Made by a program: the position numbers and the translations under genes. A stretch of 42,955 nucleotides of DNA from CAZAMT01 sp964486145 (GTDB lineage Bacteria > Bacteroidota > Bacteroidia > Bacteroidales > JAAAOM01): assembly GCA_964486145.1 (NCBI GenBank), contig CAZAMT010000006.1:1-42955 (forward strand). Direction: 5' to 3'. The notes beneath the pieces are model-generated. The model was not told where the DNA came from. It did not search any database and worked only from the letters and a program-made list of their open reading frames with translations. Position 1 is the first letter of the stretch. Each line of letters begins with the position of its first letter. Shown here piece by piece: positions 8,413-16,922 of this stretch.

Positions 8413-9972
8413 ATGAAGTGGCTAATATCCGCTGTGCTTATTTTTTCATCGGTTTTGGTTTACGGACAGGATAAATACTGGATTTTTTTCAGGGACAAAG
8501 CAGGAGTGTACTTTGATCCTTATGAATACTTTGATTCAAAGGCCATTGATCGTAGGATAAAGTTAAATTTACCATTGTATGATGTACAGGATTTACCCTT
8601 GAATCAGAATTATATTCGTGGAGTAACAAATATCACTAACAGCCATGAAAATACCAGTCGTTGGTTGAATGCAATATCTGTAAACGCGGATACCAAAGCA
8701 CTCTCGAGAATTAGTGAATTGAGCTATGTATCTCATATTGAACCGGTAACATTGTACAGCAACATTTCAAAAATAAAGAAAAGAAGAGTACACTCGTTTC
8801 GAACCAACATATCAGACGATGAAAAGGAATTGTTACAGAAGCAGGTTTCAGTATTGGGTGAAGAGGTGTTTGAGAAAAACGGATTGGATGGAAAGGGTAT
8901 TCGCATAGCCGTGTTTGATGGTGGTTTTCCGGGTGTTGATAAAAGCCCGGTATTTGAGCATATACGAAATGAAAACAGAATTGTAGGCACATACGATTTT
9001 GTAAAGGAAACAGAGTTTGTATATTCCGGGATGTCACATGGTACCATGGTGTTATCATGTATCAGCGGTATTCTTGATGGCCAAAAAATGGGACTGGCTA
9101 CCGGAGCAGAGTTTTTGCTGGCCCGAACCGAGGTGAATATTGAAACATTTTCTGAAGAAGAAAACTGGCTTGCCGCTGTTGAATGGGCTGATAAAAATGG
9201 TGCGGATATAATCAATAGTTCCCTTGGATACACATATCACCGCTATTTTTCAAAAGATATGGATGGCAGAACCACGCTGGTTTCACGTGCAGCGAATATT
9301 GCTGCGAAGAAAGGTATTTTGGTAGTGAATGCTATGGGAAACGATGGCAATAACCACTGGGAAGTGCTGGGTGCTCCTGCCGATGCTGACAGCGTACTGT
9401 CAGTAGGTGGAATTGATCCTGAAACGCATTTCCATATTTACTTCAGTTCATTTGGTCCGACAGCCGATAAACGATTAAAACCAAATGTCAGTGCATACGG
9501 GGAAGCCATGGTTGCCGATAAGCGGAAAATAAGAAAAGCTTTTGGTACTTCATTCGCGGCACCCCTTGTAACCGGGTTTGCTGCCTGTGCGTGGCAATCG
9601 AACCCCAATTTCTCAAACATGGATGTTTTTCGCGAAGTACAAAAATCAGGTTCGTTATATCCATATTACGACTATGCTCATGGATTTGGAATACCCAAAG
9701 CTTCATATTTTACGGATACGATGAAACAAATGGACGCTTCATTTGATTTTAATATAGTAGACAATTTTGTTCATGTTGTATTACAGGAAAATCCGACAGA
9801 TGATTTATCGGATTTTGTTTATTACCATGTAAAAAAGCAGGATGGCGGCTTAAAAAAATATGCTGTTGTTGTTCCTGAGCAAAAAAAGGTGTTATCATTT
9901 GCATTGGATGAACTAAAAAACAAAACATTAACTGTTCATTATAAAGGATATACAAAAGAATTTAAACATTAA
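8413..9972 (+). CDS. Secreted subtilisin-like serine peptidase (S8 family)
   Basis: From ATG 8413 the protein begins MKWLISAVLIFSSVLVYGQ, a clean signal peptide; the upstream ATGs at 8329 and 8389 are less likely. About 125 residues of possible propeptide precede the S8 domain. The triad is Asp169 (AVFDGGF), His209 (SHGTMV) and Ser380 (FGTSFAAP), with oxyanion Asn310 (NAMGND), so it should be active. The last 70 residues (from about 450, with LQENPTDDLSDF) vaguely recall a type IX secretion tail, but the usual terminal Lys/Gly pattern is not clear. Likely location is the periplasm or cell surface. An outer-membrane-barrel gene follows 6 bp later and is probably co-transcribed. Total 519 aa; natural substrate unknown. 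Confidence 0.92.
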   Translation: MKWLISAVLIFSSVLVYGQDKYWIFFRDKAGVYFDPYEYFDSKAIDRRIKLNLPLYDVQDLPLNQNYIRGVTNITNSHENTSRWLNAISVNADTKALSRISELSYVSHIEPVTLYSNISKIKKRRVHSFRTNISDDEKELLQKQVSVLGEEVFEKNGLDGKGIRIAVFDGGFPGVDKSPVFEHIRNENRIVGTYDFVKETEFVYSGMSHGTMVLSCISGILDGQKMGLATGAEFLLARTEVNIETFSEEENWLAAVEWADKNGADIINSSLGYTYHRYFSKDMDGRTTLVSRAANIAAKKGILVVNAMGNDGNNHWEVLGAPADADSVLSVGGIDPETHFHIYFSSFGPTADKRLKPNVSAYGEAMVADKRKIRKAFGTSFAAPLVTGFAACAWQSNPNFSNMDVFREVQKSGSLYPYYDYAHGFGIPKASYFTDTMKQMDASFDFNIVDNFVHVVLQENPTDDLSDFVYYHVKKQDGGLKKYAVVVPEQKKVLSFALDELKNKTLTVHYKGYTKEFKH

Positions 9973-9978
9973 ATAATT

Positions 9979-10692
9979 ATGATAATAAAGAAAGGATTTA
10001 GCATTTCTGTACTTCTCCTGCTGTTTTTTGGAGTTTATGCTCAGAAAGCCGTGCTTGAAAGAGAAGTGACAGAAGAGATGTTCAACAAAGAAAAGGGCCC
10101 CAACCTTAAAAAGTTTGATCACCTTTATATTGCGGGAAGCACCTACATAACCAATGGTGGAGAGGTGGAGGTAAAACCTGTCTTAAGCAATAACTTTACG
10201 TTTGGGTACCGTTATAAATATAAACTTTTAAATTTTTACAATATCGGATTTGATATAAGCTACCATCACCTGAATTTCAACCTGAAACAAAATGATGATA
10301 AGGTAGTACCAAATTCAATCACTCACGACAAAGAAATTATTAATTTTAATGCTTTCGATTTGGAGTTATATCAGCGATTTCAACTGGGGAAAACAGGTAA
10401 CATGATAGGGTTTTTTATTGATATGGGAGGATATGTTGGATGGGTATTTGGAGCAAAGCATATCATTCAGGATGAAGTATCCGGGGAGGACCCCTACAAT
10501 GCAGCTCTCAGGATAACTAAGCACAAGGATCTCGATTATACCAAAAACCTTCATTACGGACTTAAAGGTAGAATTGGCTATAATAATATAGGTATTTGTG
10601 GTTGTTACCGTATCGCCGATTTGTTTGATGATTCGTTCGGGTATCCCGAACTGCCGCGTTTATCCATCGGAGTTGAATTGGGATTGCATTAA
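9979..10692 (+). CDS. Hypothetical outer-membrane beta-barrel protein
   Basis: A 237-residue protein that I cannot assign to a named family. It has a signal peptide (MIIKKGFSISVLLLLFFGVYAQ) and then alternating hydrophobic/aromatic strands typical of a small barrel, for example FTFGYRYKYKLLNFYNIGFDIS, MIGFFIDMGGYVGWVFG and RLSIGVELGLH at the C-terminus. The paired strands and the short periplasmic-turn spacing suggest about eight to ten strands. It starts 6 bp after the subtilase stop, so the two are likely expressed together. Two cysteines (ICGCY) lie near the end. Confidence 0.75.
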   Translation: MIIKKGFSISVLLLLFFGVYAQKAVLEREVTEEMFNKEKGPNLKKFDHLYIAGSTYITNGGEVEVKPVLSNNFTFGYRYKYKLLNFYNIGFDISYHHLNFNLKQNDDKVVPNSITHDKEIINFNAFDLELYQRFQLGKTGNMIGFFIDMGGYVGWVFGAKHIIQDEVSGEDPYNAALRITKHKDLDYTKNLHYGLKGRIGYNNIGICGCYRIADLFDDSFGYPELPRLSIGVELGLH

Positions 10693-10729
10693 ATTCTTAT
10701 CACCCGTATCATAAATGAATCCTTAGAAA

Positions 10730-12199
10730 TTGAAAAAGCAATTTGTAACCAGCCTGGCTTTATTGATATTTTTAAATTTATTGATAAAACCTTTTTATGT
10801 TTTTGTAATAGAGCCTTCGATTCAAAATGCGGTTGGCAACGTTGCTTATGGGTTTTATTTTTCACTGCTTGGGTTTTCTTTCCTGTTTAATATTATTCTC
10901 GATGCCGGAATAACTAATTTTAATAACCGTGATATTGCGCAGTACCGGCAGCTCTTTGAAAAATATCTTTCCAATATAATCAGCCTGAAGCTTCTGCTGG
11001 GAATAGCATATTTTGTCATTACGTTTAGCATCGCATTTTTTATTGATTATTCACCGGAACAGATAAGAATGCTGTTGTTATTGGTTTTAAATCAGTTTAT
11101 ATCATGTTTTGTACTTTACCTTCGTTCAAATTTAACAGCTCTGCATTATTTCAAAACCGACAGTATTTTATCAGTACTTGACAAAACTTTGCTAATCATT
11201 GTGTGCAGTATCCTGCTTTGGAGTCCGTTGGTTGAAGGTCCTTTTCGCATTGAATGGTTTGTATATGCACAAACATTTTCGTATGCATTTACTTTTCTTG
11301 TAGCATTTTTACTGGTTGTTAATAAAGCGTCGTATTTCAGGTTGTTTTTTGATATCAACTATTACAGGGCACTCTTAAAAAAAAGTATACCGTTTGCCTT
11401 GCTCATTCTGCTCATGACTTCTTATAAATGGTTTGATTCTTTTGTTATCGAAAGACTTTTGCCGCATCCCATTGGAAAGGAGCAGGCAGGAATTTATGCC
11501 CAGTCGTTTCGGATACTTGATGGGGTAAGCCAGTATGCATATTTGTTTTCCATTTTGCTATTACCATTGTTTTCGAGGATGATCATGCTCAAAGAGAGGG
11601 TTGGACAGATTACACGATTGTCATCAATGTTACTCGTTGTTCCGGTAATTACCATAGCAGTGGCAACCATTTTTTATCGCCAGGATATCATTACTTTCTT
11701 TTACAAACAAGATGCCGAAAATTCTTCCGTGGTGCTGGGAATTTTGATGTTCAGCTTCATGTCCATCTCTGCATCCTATGTGTTTGGAACACTGCTAACT
11801 GCCAATGGCAGCCTGTCGCTTCTTAACAAACTTGCAGGCGTGGCTGTGCTATTAAATGTTGTTTTGAATATCATTTTAATACCACATTATAAGGCTGTTG
11901 GATGTGCGATTGCCAGTGCTATTTCACAAACATTTATGGCAATTTCGCAGATTATATTTTCTGTAAAAATCTTTCGGTTTCAAATAAAAAAGAACCTCAT
12001 CATCAAAACCATTAGCTACACAACATTTATCATTCTACTGGCCATATTTTCCTCACGGATCTTTACCTTTTGGGCCATTCGTTACGTCGGAATCATTGTA
12101 ATTGGGATATTTCTTGCTGTGGTAATTCAATTGATTGATCTCAGGGTCATCGGGGATATATTTTCCGAATCTGACAAAAACAAACCATCTCCGGGTTAG
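10730..12199 (+). CDS. Polysaccharide/oligosaccharide flippase (MOP superfamily, Wzx-like)
   Basis: A 489-residue inner-membrane protein with about 12-14 hydrophobic helices throughout. It fits the polysaccharide-biosynthesis (RfbX/Wzx) branch of the MOP exporters, which move lipid-linked sugars across the membrane. Recognisable stretches are NFNNRDIAQY near residue 65, the GIYAQSFRILDGVSQY segment near 255-270, and VLNVVLNIILIPHYKAVGCAIASAISQ near 380-405. The start is TTG at 10730 (MKKQFVTSLALLIFLNLLIKPF). The first ATGs inside would remove the first helix, which relatives keep. It lies 37 bp after the barrel gene. Its stop overlaps the stop of the convergent GGGPS gene by 3 bp. No glycosyltransferase locus adjoins, so its cargo is unknown. 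Confidence 0.85.
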   Translation: MKKQFVTSLALLIFLNLLIKPFYVFVIEPSIQNAVGNVAYGFYFSLLGFSFLFNIILDAGITNFNNRDIAQYRQLFEKYLSNIISLKLLLGIAYFVITFSIAFFIDYSPEQIRMLLLLVLNQFISCFVLYLRSNLTALHYFKTDSILSVLDKTLLIIVCSILLWSPLVEGPFRIEWFVYAQTFSYAFTFLVAFLLVVNKASYFRLFFDINYYRALLKKSIPFALLILLMTSYKWFDSFVIERLLPHPIGKEQAGIYAQSFRILDGVSQYAYLFSILLLPLFSRMIMLKERVGQITRLSSMLLVVPVITIAVATIFYRQDIITFFYKQDAENSSVVLGILMFSFMSISASYVFGTLLTANGSLSLLNKLAGVAVLLNVVLNIILIPHYKAVGCAIASAISQTFMAISQIIFSVKIFRFQIKKNLIIKTISYTTFIILLAIFSSRIFTFWAIRYVGIIVIGIFLAVVIQLIDLRVIGDIFSESDKNKPSPG

Positions 12200-12918
12200 C
12201 GCGTTACGCTTGCCAAATCGAGGGTGATGGCATAATTCTCTTCAACAGCATTGCCAACTACAACAATATCCGCGCCGGCATTATACATGTTCATAACATC
12301 TTCTTTTTTCCGAATACCTCCACCAACAATCAATGGGATCCGGATATTTTTTTTGACTTCTTTAATCAATGCAGCATTTAATGGCGAGTGAGCACCACTG
12401 CCTGCTTCTAAGTATATAAGCTTATGGCCCAGCATTTCTCCGGCAACTGCAGTTGCCACAACCAAATCTGTTTTTGCGGGTGGAATAGGTTTGGTATTGC
12501 TTACATATTCTACAGACGTTGTAACTCCCGATTCAATCAAAATGTAACCGGTTGAGATTATTTCAAGCCCTGATCGTTTCAGGTAAGGCGCTGCGATCAC
12601 TTGATTTCCAATTAAAAACTCAGGATTTCTTCCTGAAATCAATGACAACAAAAGCATGCCGTCCGCAAGGGGTGATATTTGTAGTAAACTACCGGGAAAT
12701 ATAATCACAGGTTTTTCTGTATATTGCTTTATGGTATTGATTGAATTATCAATTTTTGCTGAAATAATGCTTCCTCCAACAAGTAAAAAATCAACTTCCG
12801 CAATTTCTGCTGTTTTTACTGTGCGGATGAGTGATTCTTCATTGTATTTTTCAGGATCAATGAGTAGGGCAAAGAGTTTATTCTTTCGTAATTTCTCAAT
12901 AATCGTATCGTAAATCAT
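12196..12918 (-). CDS. Geranylgeranylglyceryl phosphate synthase family protein (bacterial PcrB-like)
   Basis: A 240-residue TIM-barrel prenyltransferase homologue. It carries FALLIDPEKY (about 16-25), LVGGSI (about 46-51), YLEAGSGA (about 170-177) and the phosphate-binding VGGGIRKKEDV (about 198-208) and GADIVVVGNAVEE (about 215-227). The family links a polyprenyl chain to glycerol-1-phosphate by an ether bond: archaeal lipids in archaea, heptaprenylglyceryl phosphate in Bacilli. The group II members in Bacteroidota make geranylgeranylglyceryl phosphate in vitro, with an unclear role in vivo. It is the last gene of the ssb-gldE-gldD-PPTase operon, 41 bp after the PPTase. It converges on the flippase with a 4-bp overlap of coding ends. 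Confidence 0.9.
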   Translation of the reverse strand: MIYDTIIEKLRKNKLFALLIDPEKYNEESLIRTVKTAEIAEVDFLLVGGSIISAKIDNSINTIKQYTEKPVIIFPGSLLQISPLADGMLLLSLISGRNPEFLIGNQVIAAPYLKRSGLEIISTGYILIESGVTTSVEYVSNTKPIPPAKTDLVVATAVAGEMLGHKLIYLEAGSGAHSPLNAALIKEVKKNIRIPLIVGGGIRKKEDVMNMYNAGADIVVVGNAVEENYAITLDLASVTR

Positions 12919-12959
12919 GCAGCACTAAATTTGTTTATGATAAAGATAAATGAAATGGG

Positions 12960-13649
12960 TTAAAAAAGATATTCGTGCAGTGAAAAGTTAAATATTTCAT
13001 TCAGATGTTGTTTATCCTTTGCACACCATGCCATGATATATTCCCCGTTTCTCGAATAATGCAAATTAAATGTTTCATGTCCGTGGATGTTTGAAACTTC
13101 TCCTTCAATATCTCCTTCTGATTCTGGTTCAAATGGAAATATGGTGAGGTTTTTTTTAAAATTTATATCCTGTTTATCACATATTTTATACAGGGCTTCT
13201 TTGGCGCACCAGTGGATATACAGATGATAGCGTTGCATTTTTGGATCAATGGAAATAACCTCACTGTCATTGATAAATTTATGTGCAATATTGCTAATCC
13301 GGTGCGACATATATTCCAAATCAAGCCCCACCTTTTTACTTTTACTGATGAGTATGGAAGTATATTTATAGGAATGGGAAATACTGATTTGATACCTGCC
13401 ACTTGCCAAAAAAGGTTTCCTCTCTTTTGAATAAACGATTCTTTGTGTGGGATCTCCGGTTAATTCCTGTAACAACCTTCGAACACTGAGCCATTCCAAT
13501 TGACGGTGCCCTGACTTAAAACCCAGCAATTTGTTTTCGTCTTCGGGTATTAGCTGGAGACCACGATAAAGGGTGTCAAAGTCTTCGGTAATTTCCCAGG
13601 TTCCGAGCAGACAGTCATCTTCAACAAAATCTTTTACAATTAGTCCCAT
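12960..13649 (-). CDS. 4'-phosphopantetheinyl transferase superfamily protein
   Basis: Moves 4'-phosphopantetheine from CoA to a serine of carrier proteins. Family motifs are seen in order: SISHSYKY (about 87-94), VGLDLEYMSHRI with the Mg2+-binding D-x-E (about 106-117), and the WCAKEALYK motif (about 147-155), which together define the Sfp-type fold. The start at 13649 (MGLIVKDFVEDDCLLGTWEITED) resembles relatives and clears the gldD stop. A reading from 13676 would overlap gldD by 16 bp and add nine residues. The length of 229 aa is typical. No NRPS or PKS lies nearby, so the substrate may be the fatty-acid ACP or a carrier elsewhere. Confidence 0.9.
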   Translation of the reverse strand: MGLIVKDFVEDDCLLGTWEITEDFDTLYRGLQLIPEDENKLLGFKSGHRQLEWLSVRRLLQELTGDPTQRIVYSKERKPFLASGRYQISISHSYKYTSILISKSKKVGLDLEYMSHRISNIAHKFINDSEVISIDPKMQRYHLYIHWCAKEALYKICDKQDINFKKNLTIFPFEPESEGDIEGEVSNIHGHETFNLHYSRNGEYIMAWCAKDKQHLNEIFNFSLHEYLF

Positions 13650-13660
13650 ACCTGATACAT

Positions 13661-14254
13661 TTATCCCTGTTTCCACCTGAATGATTCCATGAAGTGAATG
13701 ACATCTTCACGAAAAAAATCAATAACCGGAGCCAATGAATCTTTATTTGGCTGCACTTGAAAATACAATGATCCGCGAACAAAATGATTGCTGCTGTCGG
13801 TTAAAAAAAACTGCAGCGATGATGCAGCATTTCCTTTTACATCGTACAATATTCCATGGACATCCCGTTGGGGTTTTGTAAAAAGCTTCTCAGAAATTGC
13901 TTCCGCTTTTACCGTATGTTTGTAAGTTAAAGATCGGGCATCTTCGGTAAGTTTACTTAGGTTTTGTTGTACAGGTTTATAACTCAGGTGAATTGTGCCG
14001 TTATACTCCGGAAACTGAATGTTCAACCAGCACGGTTCAGCACCTGGTGACAGGTCTTGACGTACTTCTCCGTATACAGGGAATTCAAAAGTAAACGGGC
14101 AATCCGAATGATAAACCTGATATTCTTTTTCAGGAAAATCAATACGGTGATATCCCAGCGGTTTCGGAGTATATCCTTGTTTACATCCTACAACTGTTAA
14201 AAGCACTAAAACGCTAATGAGCAATAACCTGTTTATGTTTTTCAATATGCACAT
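13661..14254 (-). CDS. gldD: Gliding motility lipoprotein GldD
   Basis: A 197-residue lipoprotein. The signal ends in lipobox VVGC with Cys24, followed by KQGYTPKPLGYHRIDFPEKEY, the characteristic opening of GldD. Further family segments are CPFTFEFPVYGEV (about 52-64), CWLNIQFPEYNGTIHLSY (about 75-92) and a C-terminal DFFREDVIHFMESFRW helix. GldD is needed for gliding and type IX secretion in Flavobacterium, with a still-unclear biochemical role. It sits directly after gldE. The two reading frames overlap by 41 bp (14214-14254), unusually long, suggesting translational coupling; an in-frame TTG three codons downstream hardly shortens the overlap. Confidence 0.92.
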   Translation of the reverse strand: MCILKNINRLLLISVLVLLTVVGCKQGYTPKPLGYHRIDFPEKEYQVYHSDCPFTFEFPVYGEVRQDLSPGAEPCWLNIQFPEYNGTIHLSYKPVQQNLSKLTEDARSLTYKHTVKAEAISEKLFTKPQRDVHGILYDVKGNAASSLQFFLTDSSNHFVRGSLYFQVQPNKDSLAPVIDFFREDVIHFMESFRWKQG

Positions 14255-15557
14255 GTACCTGTCTTATCCTTCTGTCATCAACCGAATTTATTGTAAAAGT
14301 AAAATATTTATATTTAATTTTCTGATTCAGTTCGGGAATATCCCCGGTTAGTTCGAGGATTAAGCCTGCCAGCGTTTCAGCTTCTCCGCGCACTTCGTCA
14401 AATACGGTATTTTCAATGTCCAGTATTTTACAAAAATCATTCAATAAAATTTTTGCTTCAAAAATATAATTGGCCTCATCCAGGCGTTTGTGGAATACTT
14501 CAAATTCATCTGATTCATCAGTAATTTCGCCTACAATTTCTTCCAACACATCTTCAAGGGTAATAATGCCTGACGATCCGCCATATTCGTCAATGACCAC
14601 GGCAAGGTGTATTTTTTTTGTCTGAAAGTCTTTCAACAGGCTGTTAATTTTTTTTGTCTCCGGCACAAAGTAAGGCGGACGTATGAGACTTTGCCAGATG
14701 AAGGTGTCGGTTTTGTTTAGGTGAGGAAGCAAATCTTTGATGTATAAAATTCCTTTAATATCATCGAATGTTTCTTCAAATACCGGAATTCTGCTGTAGC
14801 CTGAATCTATAATTTTATCGAGCAACTCATTGAACGGGGTTTTCACATTAACTGCAATAACATCCACTCTTGAACGCATGATTTCACGAACTTCAATGTT
14901 CCCAAACTTCACAATTCCTTCCAGTATGTTTTTATCGTCTTTTAAATCACTGGAAGTCAGTTCAAGTGCCTCACCCAAATCATCCATTGAAATGTTCTTT
15001 GACTTAATGGACAATCCGTTGACAACTCCGGATGATGTAATCAACAACCAGCTTAATCGCAAAAACCAAAAGATTTTTTCAAGCACAAACAATGCCGGAG
15101 CCACAAACACTGAAAAACGCAGAGCGCTGTGGTTAGCATAAAGTTTTGGAAGAATTTCGCCGAAAACAAGTAACAGAAAAGTAACGACCACTACTTGAAT
15201 AAAAAATCCCAATTGGGGTGCACTTGAAAAATCAAAAAGGCTTCCCATGATATAGCTTGAAACAATAACAATTCCTACATTGATAAGATTATTGGCAATT
15301 AAAATAGTAGCCAGCAACCGTTCCGGGATTTCCAGCAACTTCATTGCCAGTCCGGAAGCTTTTGTTTTGCCTATTTCCAGGCTGTTAAGATCTTTTGGTG
15401 AGAGGGAGAAAAAAGCCACTTCAGAACCTGATATCTGCGCTGATATGATGAGCAGCAGTATCATGATAATGACGGCAACAATTACACCAATGTTTATAGG
15501 GTAAATGGTTATGTCAAGATTTAATAATTCTAATAATGGGTGCGGCTCGGGGTCCAA
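14214..15557 (-). CDS. gldE: Gliding motility-associated CNNM/CorC-type membrane protein GldE
   Basis: A 447-residue inner-membrane protein. An N-terminal DUF21/CNNM transmembrane domain (about residues 20-190) includes SGSEVAFFSLSP (about 43-54) and VFGEILPKLYA (about 130-140). Next comes a CBS pair (about 215-340) with VREIMRSRVDV and DEYGGSSGIITLEDVLEEIVGEI, then a CorC/HlyC-type C-terminal domain (about 355-440) with FEAKILLNDF and DEVRGEAETLAGLIL. Relatives move or sense Mg2+ or Co2+, and GldE in Flavobacterium is linked to gliding together with GldD. It lies 23 bp after ssb and overlaps gldD by 41 bp. The order ssb-gldE-gldD is typical of Bacteroidota; mutY, often upstream of ssb, is absent here. 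Confidence 0.93.
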   Translation of the reverse strand: MDPEPHPLLELLNLDITIYPINIGVIVAVIIMILLLIISAQISGSEVAFFSLSPKDLNSLEIGKTKASGLAMKLLEIPERLLATILIANNLINVGIVIVSSYIMGSLFDFSSAPQLGFFIQVVVVTFLLLVFGEILPKLYANHSALRFSVFVAPALFVLEKIFWFLRLSWLLITSSGVVNGLSIKSKNISMDDLGEALELTSSDLKDDKNILEGIVKFGNIEVREIMRSRVDVIAVNVKTPFNELLDKIIDSGYSRIPVFEETFDDIKGILYIKDLLPHLNKTDTFIWQSLIRPPYFVPETKKINSLLKDFQTKKIHLAVVIDEYGGSSGIITLEDVLEEIVGEITDESDEFEVFHKRLDEANYIFEAKILLNDFCKILDIENTVFDEVRGEAETLAGLILELTGDIPELNQKIKYKYFTFTINSVDDRRIRQVHVHIEKHKQVIAH

Positions 15558-15580
15558 ATCACAAATACTTTGGTTTGCAA

Positions 15581-16027
15581 CTAGAATGGCAGGTCATCAG
15601 TTTCATTCTCATTGTTTGGAGTTTCATCAAACGTACCACCTTTCTGGCCTTCATTTTCTGAAGGCTGGGGATGCTGTGATTCCTGGCTTTCGTTATCCTG
15701 TTTTCTGCCCAACATTTGCATGTTGTCTCCTACAATTTCGGTGATGTATTTCTTATTTCCATCGTTATCATCCCAGGATCTGGTTCGAATCCTTCCTTCA
15801 ATGTACAATTGTTTTCCTTTTTTGATATACTTTTCAGCTACTTCTGCCAGTCCTCTCCAGAGCACAATGTTATGCCACTCCGTATTGGTTACAGTTTCTC
15901 CGTTTCTGTTCTTATAAGTTTCACTGGTTGCCAGAGGGAAATTACATACGGCAACTCCACTTTCAAGGTAGCGTACTTCCGGATCTTTTCCGACGTTTCC
16001 AACTAAAATAGCTTTATTTACAGACAT
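15581..16027 (-). CDS. ssb: Single-stranded DNA-binding protein
   Basis: A 148-residue SSB. The OB-fold (about 1-108) begins MSVNKAILVGNVGKDPEVRY, with VTNTEWHNIVLWRGLAEVAEKY and KGKQLYIEGRIRTRSW. A disordered Gln/Glu/Asn-rich linker leads to the acidic tip DDLPF that recruits repair and replication proteins. A reading from 16087 adds 20 residues, but a -7 box at 16058-16051 would place the transcript start downstream of it, so ATG 16027 is chosen. It is the first gene of the gldE-gldD-PPTase-GGGPS operon. It coats single-stranded DNA in replication, recombination and repair. Confidence 0.96.
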   Translation of the reverse strand: MSVNKAILVGNVGKDPEVRYLESGVAVCNFPLATSETYKNRNGETVTNTEWHNIVLWRGLAEVAEKYIKKGKQLYIEGRIRTRSWDDNDGNKKYITEIVGDNMQMLGRKQDNESQESQHPQPSENEGQKGGTFDETPNNENETDDLPF

Positions 16028-16050
16028 ATAGAATAAGTTTCTTTCATATA

Positions 16051-16058
16051 CAAAATTA
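16051..16058 (-). promoter_or_regulatory. -7 promoter box (TAATTTTG) for ssb
   Basis: On the minus strand TAATTTTG matches TAnnTTTG, 23 bp upstream of the ssb ATG at 16027. It excludes the longer start at 16087. No convincing -33 element is seen. Confidence 0.55.
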
Positions 16059-16151
16059 AAAAATAATTTATTTATAGCACTGTCCATTTCATAAAATGTG
16101 AAAAAATCAGCCGTTTTTTTTATTGCTTAAAATCCGTTTTTAAAACACGCT

Positions 16152-16922
16152 TTATTTTTTCTCCATGACAACAAGCACCCGTGTCGCGAAAGACTTAGGT
16201 AAAATGTCAAAAACGCGGTCAGCAACTTTCATCACACCCAGTGCTGAATTGGGGTACAACTGCGGGCCGGCATACCCTCCCGAGGCTACGTAGGAAAGTG
16301 AAGCATATCGATTCCTTTTCGTGATTTTCCAGTGATGAGCCAGTTTTTGTTTGAAAGGGTCTTTAAAAAAAATCTGGGTGGCATTTCCCTGGGCAGCATA
16401 ATAATCACTTTTCGCAGGATCAAAAGATGCGGGTGCGAACCAGTTTATATCCTCCTTTTTACCTATCGGTTCGTGGTGAAACATGCCATAAATAAGTTTT
16501 CCAAGCATGCTGATATATGGATCAAAAATAATTACCCTGCCACCAGGTACCAATACCCGCCTGAATTCAGTAAAGGCCGTTCCCGGATAACGCAGATGAT
16601 GAAACACATCAAACAGGATCAGATTCGATACGGTTTCATCGGCAAATGATAGGTTATAGGCATTTTCCGTCTGGTCCAGCCATGGATTTGGAAATAAATC
16701 GGTGCAGATACATTCCGGAACCTTCATTTTGAGGTTTCCAATACCTGATCCGAGCTCAACAATATGTCCTTTATGCTGATGTTAAATCTCCCCGGATATT
16801 AGTCCATAAAAATGGGCATATATTTTTTTAAGCAAGGGCTTTCGGCTCCAGTATTTCTGGTTCTCGTGAATCTCCTTGTTGTGCTGATCCAATGATATCG
16901 GGTTTGCTTTTTTCCTGTTCAT
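16152..16922 (-). pseudogene. SAM-dependent methyltransferase interrupted by an in-frame stop
   Basis: Read from ATG 16922, which overlaps the stop of the upstream fusion gene as ATGA, the frame encodes 46 residues (ending HFYGLISGEI), then TAA at 16784-16782. It continues in the same frame with HQHKGHIVELGSGIGNLK and on to 16152. VELGSGIG is the class I SAM-binding motif I. Later parts include FDVFHHLRYPGTAFTEFRRVL and GGRVIIFDP, typical of Methyltransf_11 enzymes. The full frame would be 256 residues. A restart at ATG 16727 would lack motif I and so could not bind SAM normally. Either this is a recent nonsense mutation or a base-call error. In the intact state it would be coupled to the methyltransferase-glycosyltransferase fusion. 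Confidence 0.8.

Noticed and set aside
9760..9972. Type IX secretion C-terminal domain on the subtilase
   Set aside because: Some resemblance (ENPTDD segment) but no clear conserved CTD motifs; not called without a profile search.
15988..16087. Extended SSB start with 20 additional residues
   Set aside because: A TAATTTTG box lies inside the extension; SSB relatives begin at MSVNKAIL.
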